Assembly: GCA_028023455.1 (NCBI GenBank)
Contig: JAQFVV010012396.1
Span: 4,127,656 to 4,191,655, forward strand
Reading direction: 5' to 3'
Source of the DNA: Epiperipatus broadwayi
Taxonomy: Eukaryota; Onychophora; Udeonychophora; Euonychophora; Peripatidae
DNA length: 64,000 nucleotides
Shown: positions 11,888 to 26,285 of the stretch, in pieces
Layout: the number at the start of each line of letters is the position of its first letter
Position numbering within the stretch: position 1 is the first letter of the stretch
Notes under the pieces: generated by a model
The model's database searches: none
What the model saw: only the letters and a program-made list of their open reading frames with translations
Told to the model about the DNA's origin: nothing
Translations under genes and position numbers: made by a program

Positions 11888-13040
11888 ATATCAATTAAAT
11901 TATTTGAAATGATAATATAATATACAGGTCAATCTCATTCTATGTAATTATTGAATTTCACAAGATTTTTTGATTTCAAATTTTTATAAATTAAAAACAC
12001 TAACAAGCCTTTGTTGATGTGATTTATTTAAATACATTTTTTTTGAATGATTACATTTCGATACTTTAATCATATTTAAAATTTTTATAAAGCATATCTT
12101 ATTTATAATGTGTATTTCAAATAATATTTAAAATAATGGATATCCAGTCATTAAGAAGTTGGTAATTAATAAAGTTTATTCTACTGCTTATGAATGTATA
12201 TATATATATACATTTATATTTTCTTTGTTAATAAATACATTATATTTTTCTCTTTTTTTATTCCATTAAATTGATTTATTATATATCTTTGAAGAGTAAT
12301 TTGCTGCTAGTGAATAATACTCCCTCATCCCCATTTTATATCATTCATTAAATTATTATTTAATTCTGAAGATGTGATAATTTAGAATATTTTAAGTCAT
12401 TTCTGTAAACTTTATATCACTTATCTTTTCACTCATATAAGGTTTAGTTGTGCCTTTGATGATATGTATGCAAATAAAATAAAAAAAATTAAATGACTAA
12501 CCAATTTTCACAATTAAAAATGCAATAATAAAAATCACATTAAAAGACAGAGACTTCTGAAGAATAATTAAAAAATTCATTGTAAAATATTTAACATATT
12601 TATATCAATTTAATTATTTATTTTGTTACTTTATAATTTTATCATTTTCTTTGAAATGTATTAATAATAAATAATTGATTTAGTTAAAAAGCTAAAGTCT
12701 GCCTCAAGTAGAAAAATCATATTGAAATAGAATTTTTTATAGCATTTTATTTATTTATTGGATTATTTTATTAATAAGACTATAAATAATCAAATGGTCA
12801 ATCATTTAATAGGTTATATGATTTTCAATCTAGAAATCCTTAACTCTTAAAGCTGATATTAATTAAATTATTATTTCAATCTAGAAATCCTTAACTCTTA
12901 AAGCTGATATTAATTAAATTATTATTTTTGTATACAAAAGCATAGCTTGGCAATTATTTATTTTCTAATTAACTACATATCAATATAAACTAGATGAAGC
13001 CAAATTTGCTTGGAAATTATGTAGACCTTCAGTCATAGAT
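11888..13040. other. AT-rich intergenic DNA with a 51-bp duplication
   Basis: No gene is visible. At 12823-12926 a 51-bp unit (ttcaatctagaaatcctta...) occurs twice in tandem with no visible difference, so it is a recent duplication. Confidence 0.5.
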
Positions 13041-13050
13041 GTTTGCTTTA

Positions 13051-13054
<4 letters not shown>

Positions 13055-13126
<72 letters not shown>
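13055..13126. repeat. (TA)n microsatellite
   Basis: The tract is an uninterrupted TA repeat of about 70 bp. An open frame of tyrosine and isoleucine read through it is an artefact of the repeat. Confidence 0.95.
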
Positions 13127-13128
<2 letters not shown>

Positions 13129-13296
13129 AAAAGATCAACAACTCTACCTTTATTTTAAAAGTCATTTTTGATTTTTAAAAAAATCTTTTTGATTTGATTT
13201 TATATATTTAGTGCTATTATTGTTTATGGTTATTAGTTGTAGTTATTGTTGTTTGGATTTATTATTTTGTTTATTTATTAATGGTACATGGCTTTA

Positions 13297-15227
<1,931 letters not shown>

Positions 15228-18200
15228 ATATATATATATATATATGATCAACAGATGGTGTTTTTACCAAAAACACGATCAAGCGTTTGTTTACATAAAT
15301 GATCAAAGAGTCAGAATTAACTATCTCTTTCGTTTTAGCCCACTTTCAGATCAGCTGATTTCAAGCTATTTTGCTGTCATCAGTGAAAGACAGAGCCAAG
15401 AAACTAGATCTAAAAACTGACTCCAAGTGTTTATGCACAGAGTTTCTATCAGTTTGCAAGCATGAAATTTTTCAGACTGATAAAGTCTTCAAATTCAGCC
15501 AAACAAGCTAGATAGCTACATGGGTCTGATCTCAGTTCAGCTTCTCCACATAGTCAAAGCCTCTGCAATCTATATCATTGCAGAAACCTTTAAAGGTAGA
15601 TTTATGAAAAACAAAAACAAGTTTTAATCACGTTAAAACCTGCTGACGCTTGTATTTATGATCAACAGATGGCATTTTTACCAAAAACACGATCAAGCGT
15701 TTGTTTACATAAACGATCAAAGAGTCAGAATTAACTATCTCTTTCGTTTTAGCCCACTTTCAGATCAGCTGATTTCAAGCTATTTTGCTGTCATCAGTGA
15801 TTGACAGAGCCAAGAAACTAGATCGAAAAACTGACTCCAAGTGTTTATGCACAGAGTTTGTATCAGTTTGCAAGCATGAAATTTTTCAGACCGATAAAGT
15901 CTTCAAATACAGCCAAACAAGCTAGATAGCTACATGGGTCTGATCTCAGTTCAGCTTCTCCACATAGTCAAAGCCTCTGCAATCTATATCATTGCGGAAA
16001 CCTTTAAAGGTAGATTTATGAAAAACAAAAACAAGTTTTAATCACGTTAAAACCTGCTGACGCTTGTATTTATGATCAACAGATGGCGTTTTTACCAAAA
16101 ACACGATCAAGCGTTTGTTTACATAAATGATCAAAGAGTCAGAATTAACTATCTCTTTCATTTTAGCCCACTTTCAGATCAGCTGATTTCAAGCTATTTT
16201 GCTGTCATCAGTGAAAGACAGAGCCAAGAAACTAGATCTAAAAACTGACTCCAAGTGTTTATGCACAGAGTTTCTATCAGTTTGCAAGCATGAAATTTTT
16301 CAGACCGATAAAGTCTTCAAATTCAGCCAAACAAGCTAGATAGCTACATGGGTCTGATCTCAGTTCAGCTTCTCCACATAGTCAAAGCCTCTGCAATCTA
16401 TATCATTGCGGAAACCTTTAAAGGTAGATTTATGAAAAACAAAAACAAGTTTTAATCACGTTAAAACCTGCTGACGCTTGTATTTATGATCAACAGATGG
16501 CGTTTTTACCAAAAACATGATCAAGCATTTGTTTACATAAACGATCAAAGAGTCAGAATTAACTATCTCTTTTGTTTTAGCCCATTTTCAGATCAGCTGA
16601 TTTCAAGCTATTTTGCTGTCATCAGTGAAAGACAGAGCCAAGAAACTAGATCTAAAAACTGACTCCAAGTGTTTATGCACAGAGTTTCTATCAGTTTGCA
16701 AGCATGAAATTTTTCAGACCAATAAAGTCTTCAAATTCAGCCAAACAAGCTAGATAGCTACATGGGTCTGATCTCAGTTCAGCTTCTCCACATAGTCAAA
16801 GCCTCTGCAGTCTATATCATTGCGGAAACCTTTAAAGGTAGATTTATGAAAAACAAAAACAAGTTTTAATCACATTAAAACCTGCTGATGCTTCTATTTA
16901 TGATCAACAGATGGCGTGTTTACCAAAAACACGATCAAGTGTTTGTTTACATAAACGATCAAAGAGTCAGAATTAACTATCTCTTTCATTTTAGCCCACT
17001 TTCAGATCAGCTGATTTCAAGCTATTTTGCTGTCATCAGTGAAAAACAGAGCCAAGAAACTAGATCTAAAAACTGACTCCAAGTTTTTATGCACAGAGTT
17101 TCTATCAGTTTGCAAGCATGAAATTTTTCAGACCGATAAAGTCTTCAAATTCAGCCAAACAAGCTAGATAGCTACATGGGTCCAATCTCAGTTCAGCTTC
17201 TCCACATAGTCAAAGCCTCTGCAATCTATATCATTGCGGAAACCTTTAAATGTAGATTTATGAAAAACAAAAACAAGTTTTAATCACGTTAAAACCTGCT
17301 GACGCTTGTATTTATGATCAACAGATGGCGTTTTTACCAAAAACACGATCAAGCGTTTGTTTACATAAATGATCAAAGAGTCAGAATTAACTATCTCTTT
17401 CGTTTTAGTCCACTTTCAGATCAGCTGATTTCAAGCTATTTTGCTGTCATCAGTGAAAGACAGAGCCAAGAAACTAGATCTAAAAACTGACTCCAAGTGT
17501 TTATGCACAGAGTTTCTATCAGTTTGCAAGCATGAAATTTTTCAGACTGATAAAGTCTTCAAATTCAGCCAAACAAGCTAGATAGCTAATGGGTCTGATC
17601 TCAGTTCAGCTTCTCCACATAGTCAAAGCCTCTGCAATCTATATCATTGCAGAAACCTTTAAAGGTAGATTTATGAAAATAAAACAAGTTTTAATCACAC
17701 TAAAACCTGCTGACGCTTGTATTTATGATCAACAGATGGCGTTTTTACCAAAAACACGATCAAGTGTTTGTTTACATAAACGATCAAAGAGTCAGAATTA
17801 ACTATCTCTTTTGTTTTAGCCCACTTTCAGATCAGCTGATTTCAAGCTATTTTGCTATCATCAGTGAATGACAGAGCCAAGAAACTAGATCTAAAAACTG
17901 ACTCCAAGTGTTTATGCACAGAGTTTCTATCAGTTTGCAAGCATGAAATTTTTCAGACCGATAAAGTCTTCAAATTCAGCCAAACAAGCTAGATAGCTAC
18001 ATGGGTCTGATCTCAGTTCAGCTTCTCCACATAGTCAAAGCCTCTGCAATCTATATCATTGCGGAAACCTTTAAACGTAGATTTATGAAAAACAAAAACA
18101 AGTTTTAATCACGTTAAAACCTGCTGACGCTTGTATTTATGATCAACAGATGGTGTTTTTACCAAAAACACGATCAAGCATTTGTTTACATAAACGATCA

Positions 18201-21200
18201 AAGAGTCAGAATTAACTATCTCTTTCGTTTTAGCCCACTTTCAGATCAGCTGATTTCAAGCTATTTTGCTGTCATCAGTGAAAGACAGAGCCAAGAAACT
18301 AGATCTAAAAACTGACTCCAAGTGTTTATGCACAGAGTTTCTATCAGTTTGTAAGCATGAAATTTTTCAGACCGATAAAGTCTTCAAATTCAGCCAAACA
18401 AACTAGATAGCTACATGGGTCTGATCTCAGTTCAGCTTCTCCACATAGTCAAAGCCTCTGCAATCTATATCATTGCGGAAAACTTTAAAGTTAGATTTAT
18501 GAAAAACAAAAACAAGTTTTAATCACATTAAAACCTGCTGACGCTTGTATTTATGATCAACAGATGGCGTTTTTACCAAAAACATGATCAAGCATTTGTT
18601 TACATAAACGATCAAAGAGTCAGAATTAACTATCTCTTTTGTTTTAGCCCACTTTCAGATCAGCTGATTTCAAGCTATTTTGCTGTCATCAGTGAAAGAC
18701 AGAGCCAAGAAACTAGATCTAAAAACTGACTCCAAGTGTTTATGCACAGAGAGCAAGCATGAAATTTTTCAGACCAATAAAGTCTTCAAATTCAGCCAAA
18801 CAAGCTAGATAGCTACATGGGTCTGATCTCAGTTCAGCTTCTCCACATAGTCAAAGCCTCTGCAATCTATATCATTGCGGAAACCTTTAAAGGTAGATTT
18901 ATGAAAAACAAAAACAAGTTTTAATCACATTAAAACCTGCTGATGCTTGTATTTATCAACAGATGGCGTGTTTACCAAAAACACGATCAAGTGTTTGTTT
19001 ACATAAACGATCAAAGAGTCAGAAGAAAGAGATAGTTAATTCTGACTCTTTGATCGTTTATGTAAACAAACGCTTGATCGTGTTTTTGGTGAAAACGCCC
19101 TCTGTTGATCATAAATACAAGCGTCAGCAGGTTTTAATGTGATTAAAACTTGTTTTTGTTTTTCATAAATCTAACTTTAAAGATTTCCGCAATGATATAG
19201 ATTGCAGAGGCTTTGACTATGTGGAGAAGCTGAACTGAGATCAGACCCATGTAGCTATCTAGCTTGTTTGGCTGAATTTGAAGACTTTATCGGTCTGAAA
19301 AATTTCATGCTTGCAAACTGATAGAAACTCTGTGCATAAACACTTGGAGTCAGTTTTTAGATCTAGTTTCTTGGCTCTGTCTTTCACTGATGACAGCAAA
19401 ATAGCTTGAAATCAGCTGATCTGAAAGTGGGCTAAAACGAAAGAGATAGTTAATTCTGACTCTTTGATCGTTTATGTAAACAAATGCTTGATTGTGTTTT
19501 TGGTAAAAACGCCATCTGTTGATCATAAATACAAGTGTCAGCAGGTTTTAATGTGATTAAAACTTGTTTTTGTTTTTCATAAATCTACCTTTAAAGGTTT
19601 CCGCAATGATATAGATTGCAGAGGCTTTGACTATGTGGAGAAGCTGAACTGAGATTGGACCCATGTAGCTATCTAGCTTGTTTGGCTGAATTTGAAGACT
19701 TTATCGGTCTGAAAAATTTCATGCTTGCAAACTGATAGAAACTCTGTGCATAAACACTTGGAGTCAGTTTTTAGATCTAGTTTCTTGGCTCTGTTTTTCA
19801 CTGATGACAGCAAAATAGCTTGAAATCAGCTGATCTGAAAGTGGGCTAAAACAAAAGAGATAGTTAATTCTGACTCTTTGATCGTTCATGTAAACATATG
19901 CTTGATCGTGTTTTTGGTAAAACGCCATCAGTTGATCATAAATACAAGCGTCAGCAGGTTTTAACGTGATTAAAACTTGTTTTTGTTTTTCATAAATCTA
20001 CCTTTAAAGGTTTCCACAATGATATAGATTGCAGAGGCTTTGACTATGTGGAGAAGCTGAACTGAGATCAGACCCATGTAGCTATCTAGCTTGTTTGGCT
20101 GAATTTGAAGACTTTATCGGTCTGAAAAATTTCATGCTTGCAAACTGATAGAAACTCTGTGCATAAACACTTGGAGTCAGTTTTTAGATCTAGTTTCTTT
20201 CACTGATGACAGCAAAATAGCTTGAAATCAGCTGATCTGAAAGTGGGCTAAAACAAAAGAGATAGTTAATTCTGACTCTTTGATCGTTTATGTAAACAAA
20301 CGCTTGATCATGTTTTTGGTAAAAATGCCATCTGTTGATCATAAATACAAGCGTCAGCAGGTTTTAACATGATTAAAACTTGTTTTTGTTTTTCATAAAT
20401 CTACCTTTAAAGGTTTCCGCAATGATATAGATTGCAGAGGCTTTGACTATGTGGAGAAGCTGAACTGAGATCAGACCCATGTAGCTATCTAGCTTGTTTG
20501 GCTGAATTTGAAGACTTTATCGGTCTGAAAAATTTCATGCTATTAAACTGATAGAAACTCTGTGCATAAACACTTGGAGTCAGTTTTTAGATCTAGTTTC
20601 TTGGCTCTGTCTTTCACTGATGACAGCAAAATAGCTTGAAATCAGCTGATCAGAAAGTGGGCTAAAACAAAAGAGATAGTTAATTCTGACTCTTTGATCG
20701 TTTATGTAAACAAACGCTTGATCGTGTTTTTGGTAAAAACGCCATCTGTTGATCATAAATACAAGTGTCAGCAGGTTTTAACGTGATTAAAACTTGTTTT
20801 TGTTTTTCATAAATCTACCTTTAAAGGTTTCCGCAATGATATAGATTGCAGAGGCTTTGACTATGTGAGAAGCTGAACTGAGATCAGACCCATGTAGCTA
20901 TCTAGCTTGTTTGGCTGAATTTGAAGACTTTATCGGTCTGAAAAATTTCATGCTTGCAAACTGATAGAAACTCTGTGCATAAACACTTGGAGTCAGTTTT
21001 TAGATCTAGTTTCTTGGCTCTGTCTTTCACTGATGACAGCAAAATAGCTTGAAATCAGCTGATCTGAAAGTGGGCTAAAACGAAAGAGATAGTTAATTCT
21101 GACTCTTTGATCGTTTATGTAAACAAACGCTTGATCGTGTTTTTGGTAAAACGCCATCTGTTGATCATAAATACAAGCGTCAGCAGGTTTTAACGTGATT

Positions 21201-21235
21201 AAAACTTGTTTTTGTTTTTCATATATATATATATA
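15228..21235. repeat. F1 tandem array 2: ~6 kb of 414-bp units with a head-to-head inversion
   Basis: The anchor gatcaac starts near 15246, 15660, 16074, 16488, 16902, 17316, 17727, 18141 and 18555, giving a period of 414 (once 411), plus a ninth, slightly deleted unit near 18955. At 19032 the orientation flips. The reverse-complement anchor gatcata is then found near 19107, 19521, 19934, 20337, 20751 and 21163. Array edges abut (TA)n at 15228-15245 and 21221-21235. Each unit contains an internal imperfect palindrome gttttaatcacgttaaaac and the 10-bp perfect palindrome atcagctgat. Units are about 97% alike by eye; differences are mostly CpG transitions plus a few short deletions. Short frames of 60-80 codons recur but start and stop differently between units and have no family resemblance, so I treat the array as non-coding. 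Class unknown: satellite or tandem-amplified mobile element. Confidence 0.95.
19009..19055. repeat. Dyad at the orientation switch of F1 array 2
   Basis: gatcaaagagtcaga (19009-19023) and its reverse complement (19041-19055) flank a 17-base loop, agaaagagatagttaat. Left of this point all units run one way and right of it all run the other, so the outer ~2.2 kb on each side can pair as one very long imperfect hairpin or cruciform. Confidence 0.9.
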
Positions 21236-21862
21236 CTTATTGCAAGTATATAATTTTTTTTTGTATTTGGATTTGTATTTTTAAAAATATTTAAAATGCA
21301 GATACTATTTAAAAATCAAACCATAATCTGGAAATAAAGTCTGCACCATTTGTTTTATAAGCAATGACTTTGTAGTTTATTCAGAAGGGTACTAATAGTG
21401 CCAGAGTCATTATGAAGTTTATTAAATAATTCATAATTTCATGCATCAACATTTTGTATTTTAGTTATTATTTAATTTTAAAGTCACTTATACAAGTCAG
21501 TGTTAGTTGATATATTTAGATATTCATGTTTACTTGTTTAATGTGTATACTAGATTCAATAAAATTCCCTTTGTTTCTGGTTTATATTTTGTTAGTTAGT
21601 CATATTAACCCTGAGAATAAATTATAATGATAGGCCTCATTATTGCTCTATACAATTTTGATTTATTTCATATATAGCTAGTTGGAAGGGCAGATAAGTA
21701 ATTTGTTTAAACATAATTGGGATAACGTTATCTATTACATTTTGGTTCTTCAATGATTGGGATAATTTTATCTTTCTTCATTTAGATTGGATAATATATA
21801 TGTTCTATTACATTTGGTACCCAATGATTGGGGACATTTCAATTAGTGGCAGGCATTCTATT

Positions 21863-21865
<3 letters not shown>
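21236..21865. other. AT-rich intergenic DNA, nothing recognised
   Basis: No coding or repeat structure except a weak repetition of taatttgtttaaac/attgggataa words around 21700-21830. Confidence 0.4.

Positions 21866-21942
<77 letters not shown>
21866..21942. repeat. (AT)n microsatellite
   Basis: An uninterrupted AT dinucleotide repeat of about 76 bp. Confidence 0.95.
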
Positions 21943-21945
<3 letters not shown>

Positions 21946-22740
21946 TTTATTATTTTTTCTCAATTTATTGTACTTGTTACAATGTCTTTGTTTTTTACAT
22001 CCATTCTTACATGAATTTTTTCCCTTTTCAGTTTCTCTTCTATAACATAAATTAGAAGAAACATAATCTAATATTAAATTTAAATAGGAAAATTACAAAG
22101 ACTCCATATAAATTAAAAGAGACAGAAAAATAATGCTAAAATTAAGAAAGCAGACTGTTATGTTTTCTATAAACTAAATAAAAAGAGATATCTGTTTTGA
22201 AAAAAACTAAGAAGTTAATGGTCAATTATAGATCTAAACTAAGTCAAAAGAAGGGTTATCCCTCAAAAACTATATTGAGAATTTGATTTGAATCAATAAT
22301 ATATTTTACTGTATTAAAATTATTATAAAGTCATTGTTGCAATTAAGTTATGTAAAATGAAAAATGGTAAAGATAATTAGGATATATAACAGTTTTGTTT
22401 AAAGATTCAAATTATAAACTTGTGCAGGTATTGTTTTATTTCTTATTGGATGCTTATTTGCCTTTTGCTTTTATTTAATTAGTGAGTCTTAATTACATCT
22501 CACATGCAATGATCCATTTATTTTAATATGAAGTATTTTAAATTAGAAGTTAAGTGGATTGCCCAACACATTTACATTTTAATTTAATGTATATATATTT
22601 ACAATTTTTATCACAACTTCACATTTATATTGTATTCCCTCAGATATGAATAAATACAGATATCTTTCTATGTCTTTTCTGAATGTCTTTATTGATTTGT
22701 TTAAAGTAAGATAATGTTAAACAATCATACTTTGAATTTT
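21943..22740. other. AT-rich intergenic DNA, nothing recognised
   Basis: No supported feature; sequence is low in G+C with short poly-A and poly-T runs. Confidence 0.4.
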
Positions 22741-22744
22741 AAAT

Positions 22745-22935
22745 TTTAACTAGATGGTAGATAAAAATTTATAGATAGCAGTCAAATGCATAACTGCAAT
22801 AGTTCAAATTTTGAATCCAAAGTACTTATTAATAAAGTCAAAAGACAAAGAGTGATTTGGGGATGAAGATTTAAATGCATTCCTACACAGTAATCATTAC
22901 TTACTCAAGGTTACTGTAGATGATGCTGTTTTATT
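22745..22935 (+). repeat. SINE-like repeat, copy a
   Basis: This segment and 23125-23310 are diverged direct copies. Both show a tRNA-like start (gatggtagata... and gataatagatgaag...), a tgcataa/tgcttaa...attgca anticodon-arm-like block, a B-box-like ttcaaattttgaatcc (here) or ttccaaaaattaaatcc (copy b), then attaataaa and a shared ~100-bp body. A tRNA-derived SINE family fits; no intact tRNA fold is present. Confidence 0.45.
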
Positions 22936-23124
22936 TATATCATATTGTATAACATGGAGAAAAAAGTGATATCACATTGGTTAAACATTCCTGTTAAGAA
23001 AAAATATCTGCAGTTAGAAATGAACTGAGTTTTTAAATAATATATATTGTTAATAATTTAGTATCAAATTTACATCACTTAGCATGGATTCAAAGCCTTA
23101 AGGTTTTTTTTTTTAATTTCAAGC

Positions 23125-23310
23125 TTTTATTTTGATAATAGATGAAGTGTTAAAGTACATGCAAAATGCTTAATTGCATTAATTCCAAAAATTAAATCCA
23201 AAAGCTTCATTAATAAAAGGAAAAAAAATAGGTCTGAGGTTGGGAATAAGTGTATTACCATTTAATAATTGCTCATTGTTCAATCTTACTATAAATGGCT
23301 CTAAAGAAGA
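23125..23310 (+). repeat. SINE-like repeat, copy b
   Basis: A diverged direct copy of 22745-22935, about 380 bp downstream, with the same order of blocks. Whether the pair arose by two insertions or by one local duplication cannot be decided here. Confidence 0.45.
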
Positions 23311-23511
23311 GAACTGTTCTTATTTGTGTGTGTGTATAATTAAATACTGCTTAACGATATACTAGTAATTATAAATAAAATAGAAATTCATATAACATTA
23401 GCTAATATTGCAATGTTATACAAATTTCTATTATATATTAAGTTACTTTCCTAACAACTTTAAACAATTCACTTAATCAATTTTCCAATAAGAAGAAATT
23501 TCCGAGTTACT

Positions 23512-23649
23512 GAATAATGTAAAAATTCAGCCAATCATTCATCAGGACACATGCTTTTCAGTTTATAACTCAATTTTTCTGCTATCTATAAGCATTTTCC
23601 TAACTCCCAAATAATCTGAAAAATGATTGGCTGAATTTTTACATTATTT
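23512..23649. mobile_element. Small fold-back element, 28-bp arms
   Basis: gaataatgtaaaaattcagc (arm continues to 23539) is repeated inverted at 23622-23649 with 27 of 28 positions matching, around an 82-bp centre. Size and shape fit a short MITE. No duplicated flank was recognised. Confidence 0.65.
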
Positions 23650-23854
23650 GATAATGCGATAATATAATATTAGTGACAAATTAATTGATGGAACTCTTTA
23701 AAGTTATTAAAGACGTAATTTATTATTTCCAGTTTTGATATTATAAATATTTATTAGTGATAACGGGAACTTTAAAACTAAATCCAATATATTTTCAAAT
23801 TCTGGCAACAATTAATAAAATGCAAAAATAATATTTAAACTATATAATGACACT

Positions 23855-24310
23855 AAGAAGACTAAGAAGATTAAAACGGATTAAGATGCATGACAGATTG
23901 ATTCCATTTATTCAAAATGTTTTATAGCAGTTTTATTGGAAATATTTTGAGATTAAAATATGATGCTGTGATTAATAAAATATATGAAGATTACTTTATG
24001 TAATATAGATTTTGCATCTAAAGTGATTATTTTCAGAAATAGTTTCAGAACTTTAGAAAGTATTATAAAAACCACTATATAAAAATATGAATAATATTAA
24101 AAATAAATGATAATAATTTTAAAAAGTAAAGAAAGAATTAATAATAATCAATTAAAAAAAGCTATCAATTATAAATATTTTGGTCAGACTAATAATATTG
24201 ATAAAAACATAATAAATAAACTCAATTATATAATTAAATTTGGATGGTATATTTTTGATAAAAATAAACATTAAAAGAAACATGTTTGTGTATTTGAAAT
24301 ATAATATCAT
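23855..24310 (+). mobile_element. RTE-type LINE, internal RT fragment (decayed)
   Basis: Plus-strand frames with many breaks follow the order seen in the 46.7-50 kb RTE: HDRLIPFIQNVL and QFYWKYFEI (cf. the RQG...P..F and L..IFR region of the RT), then FASKVIIFRNSFRTLE at the position of the catalytic FADD box, then NYKYFGQTNNIDKNIINKLNYII and KHVCVFEI, matching the YKYLG.IINTDGNI and MCLKRKV motifs of the other copies. Both catalytic aspartates of FADD are unreadable here. It is an old internal fragment without recognisable 5' or 3' ends. Confidence 0.65.
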
Positions 24311-24754
24311 TAATGAATGTATTTTAACAACATTTATTTAAAGATCTCATATTTGAATCCTTAATAACATAGCAATACAGATTTTTCAGTCTATATACTG
24401 AAGTATAGTAAACAAATGTTAGAATTAACATGAAGACATGAGAAGTAAAATGCAAAGGTGAAAAAACACACAGGTGTCATTGATGGTATTGAAATTATAA
24501 TACAGAAACTAAACTGAGTTTTATTTATTTAAAAATGATATGATAACAGATAAAGAATTCATATTCCTGAAGTTTTAAACTGCATAGCTTGAAGATGTCT
24601 AAAAAAACATTATGTGAGACAATAAACACGTGAGGAAGTTTTCTAGGTTGATGTGGACAAGACAAGTTATAGATTAGAAAAGCTGATTTTGCAGTGGACT
24701 AATAATCATTAGAATGATTATAAATATATATAAAGACACACATCCCTCTTCTAT

Positions 24755-25130
24755 ATAATTAAATGGACATATTAAGGTCCTATGTGTGAGGGGTCAAATT
24801 GACTTAATGTCAACATAGGTTTGACAATAATATTGACATCAGCAAGAACTTTGAGCATTCCATCTTTCGATTTTCAATAATATAAATGATTGATAAGTTG
24901 GAGAGTGGTGAAAATTGAAGTTCCTCCATTAAAGTTTGAATGTTTGCTATCTTAATATAAACTGAGTACTGATTGTATATAGGTATAGGAGACAGTGATC
25001 TGGACTAATTGATGAATGCTGGTTCAACATAAAATATGGATATTGGAGATCATTTATTTTTTCCACATGTATGTGGTCATGTGTATTGGTTGTATAAGAT
25101 TATTAGATGACTGTAGGGAGTTTCAAAGTA
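24755..25130 (+). repeat. Interspersed repeat F2, diverged copy
   Basis: It is colinear with the plus-oriented copy at 10.73-11.15 kb: gtgtgaggggtcaaattgac, gagcattccatct, ataagttggagagtgg, tccattaaagttt, tgctatcttaatata, gatctggac.aattgatgaatgctgg, tatggatattgg and the final tgtaggga block. It lacks the long (TA)n expansion of the 10.9-kb copy and is more diverged. Confidence 0.75.
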
Positions 25131-26190
25131 TATATACATTAAGTTTAGTATAGAAAATATACATATATTTAAATATTATATGTATATATAATCAAAATAT
25201 TCTCAAATAAATAGTAAAAAAATTAATATGCCTATATAAAATAAAAATAAAATCTTTGCTATAGCCATAGATTACTATGGTTAATTTAAATCCAGAAAGA
25301 AAAGTCAGAAGAAGAAAAATTAAAATTAAAGGTGAATTTTATAATGACCATGTAAACCAATTTGTGAATCAGAGAAATTTACATGTATCATATGCTGACT
25401 TCTATACTGTTTATTTGATATTTTGCAACACTATTTTTTATTTTATTTTACATATTCATTCAAAATAACTTTACCAGTTTATATGTAATTTATTCACAGC
25501 TTTACCAATGAAAATAATCAATGTTACACCATTCCCAAGTGCTACTGTTACAATATTTATAATCTAAATGGGATTAGCATTTCTGATGAAAATCCTGCTC
25601 ACGTTCACTACAAAATAAAGTTTTGAAAGACTGTTAACATTCATTAACATCACTTAAAAATATGCCATTAAAATAGAACATTCAATAGAACCACATCTAA
25701 CAACTGAAAAATATATCAATTAATCTTATAATTTTACTATCATATTTTTAAATTTTTATGTAATTACCATTAAACAAAATTTTTGCAATGCCTTATGTTA
25801 AGTCACATTCATACAATAAACTGTTCAAAATATAATCCTATATACAACTAATAGAGTTGTAATTTTGTAATTGTATAAATTCTATTTTTTTATCTTCTTA
25901 AAGACTTTAGCATCTCATTGGAGAATCTATATTTCATTTTATATTCAAGTTTGTTTTTGTAATAAAAAGACACCAAATATTTATATTGATTCTCAATCCC
26001 AAATTAATACTAAATCAAAGTTAAAAACTGTTATTTTATCACTGGATACAAAGATATTTTAATGTGGATATCATGGCTATGAAAATAAATCAAAATTACA
26101 ATACAAGATCATTTTAGATAAAATATAAGAAAAGTATAGCAATAAAACATAAAATGTGTTGATATGAATACACTTTTTAAAATTATCTTT
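25131..26190. other. AT-rich intergenic DNA, nothing recognised
   Basis: Two chance-length open frames (about 63 codons each, near 25277 and 25871) have no family resemblance and strongly biased AT codons. I do not call them. Confidence 0.4.
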
Positions 26191-26195
26191 CATAG

Positions 26196-26285
26196 GTAAT
26201 AGAGGCTTATAATGTTACAATTAACACTTACACTTGCCATGCCCAGAATCTGGGGATCAAATCCAAATGGAGCAAAATTGGAAAT
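26196..26285 (+). repeat. tRNA-like SINE head
   Basis: A degenerate A box (taggtaatagaggc) is followed about 55 bp later by a good B box (ggggatcaaatcc) after the stem-like ccatgcccagaatctgg. The spacing is right for a tRNA-derived pol III promoter, but the cloverleaf is not complete. Likely a decayed SINE. Confidence 0.4.

Noticed and set aside
12980-13165. Minus-strand Tyr/Ile-rich frame
   Set aside because: It is the (TA)n microsatellite read as protein.
15246-21220. CRISPR array
   Set aside because: Units are 414 bp with no short repeat/spacer alternation, and the genome is animal.
15246-21220. Helitron ends (5' TC, 3' hairpin plus CTRR)
   Set aside because: The F1 edges show neither a CTRR terminus nor insertion between A and T with the expected 3' hairpin.
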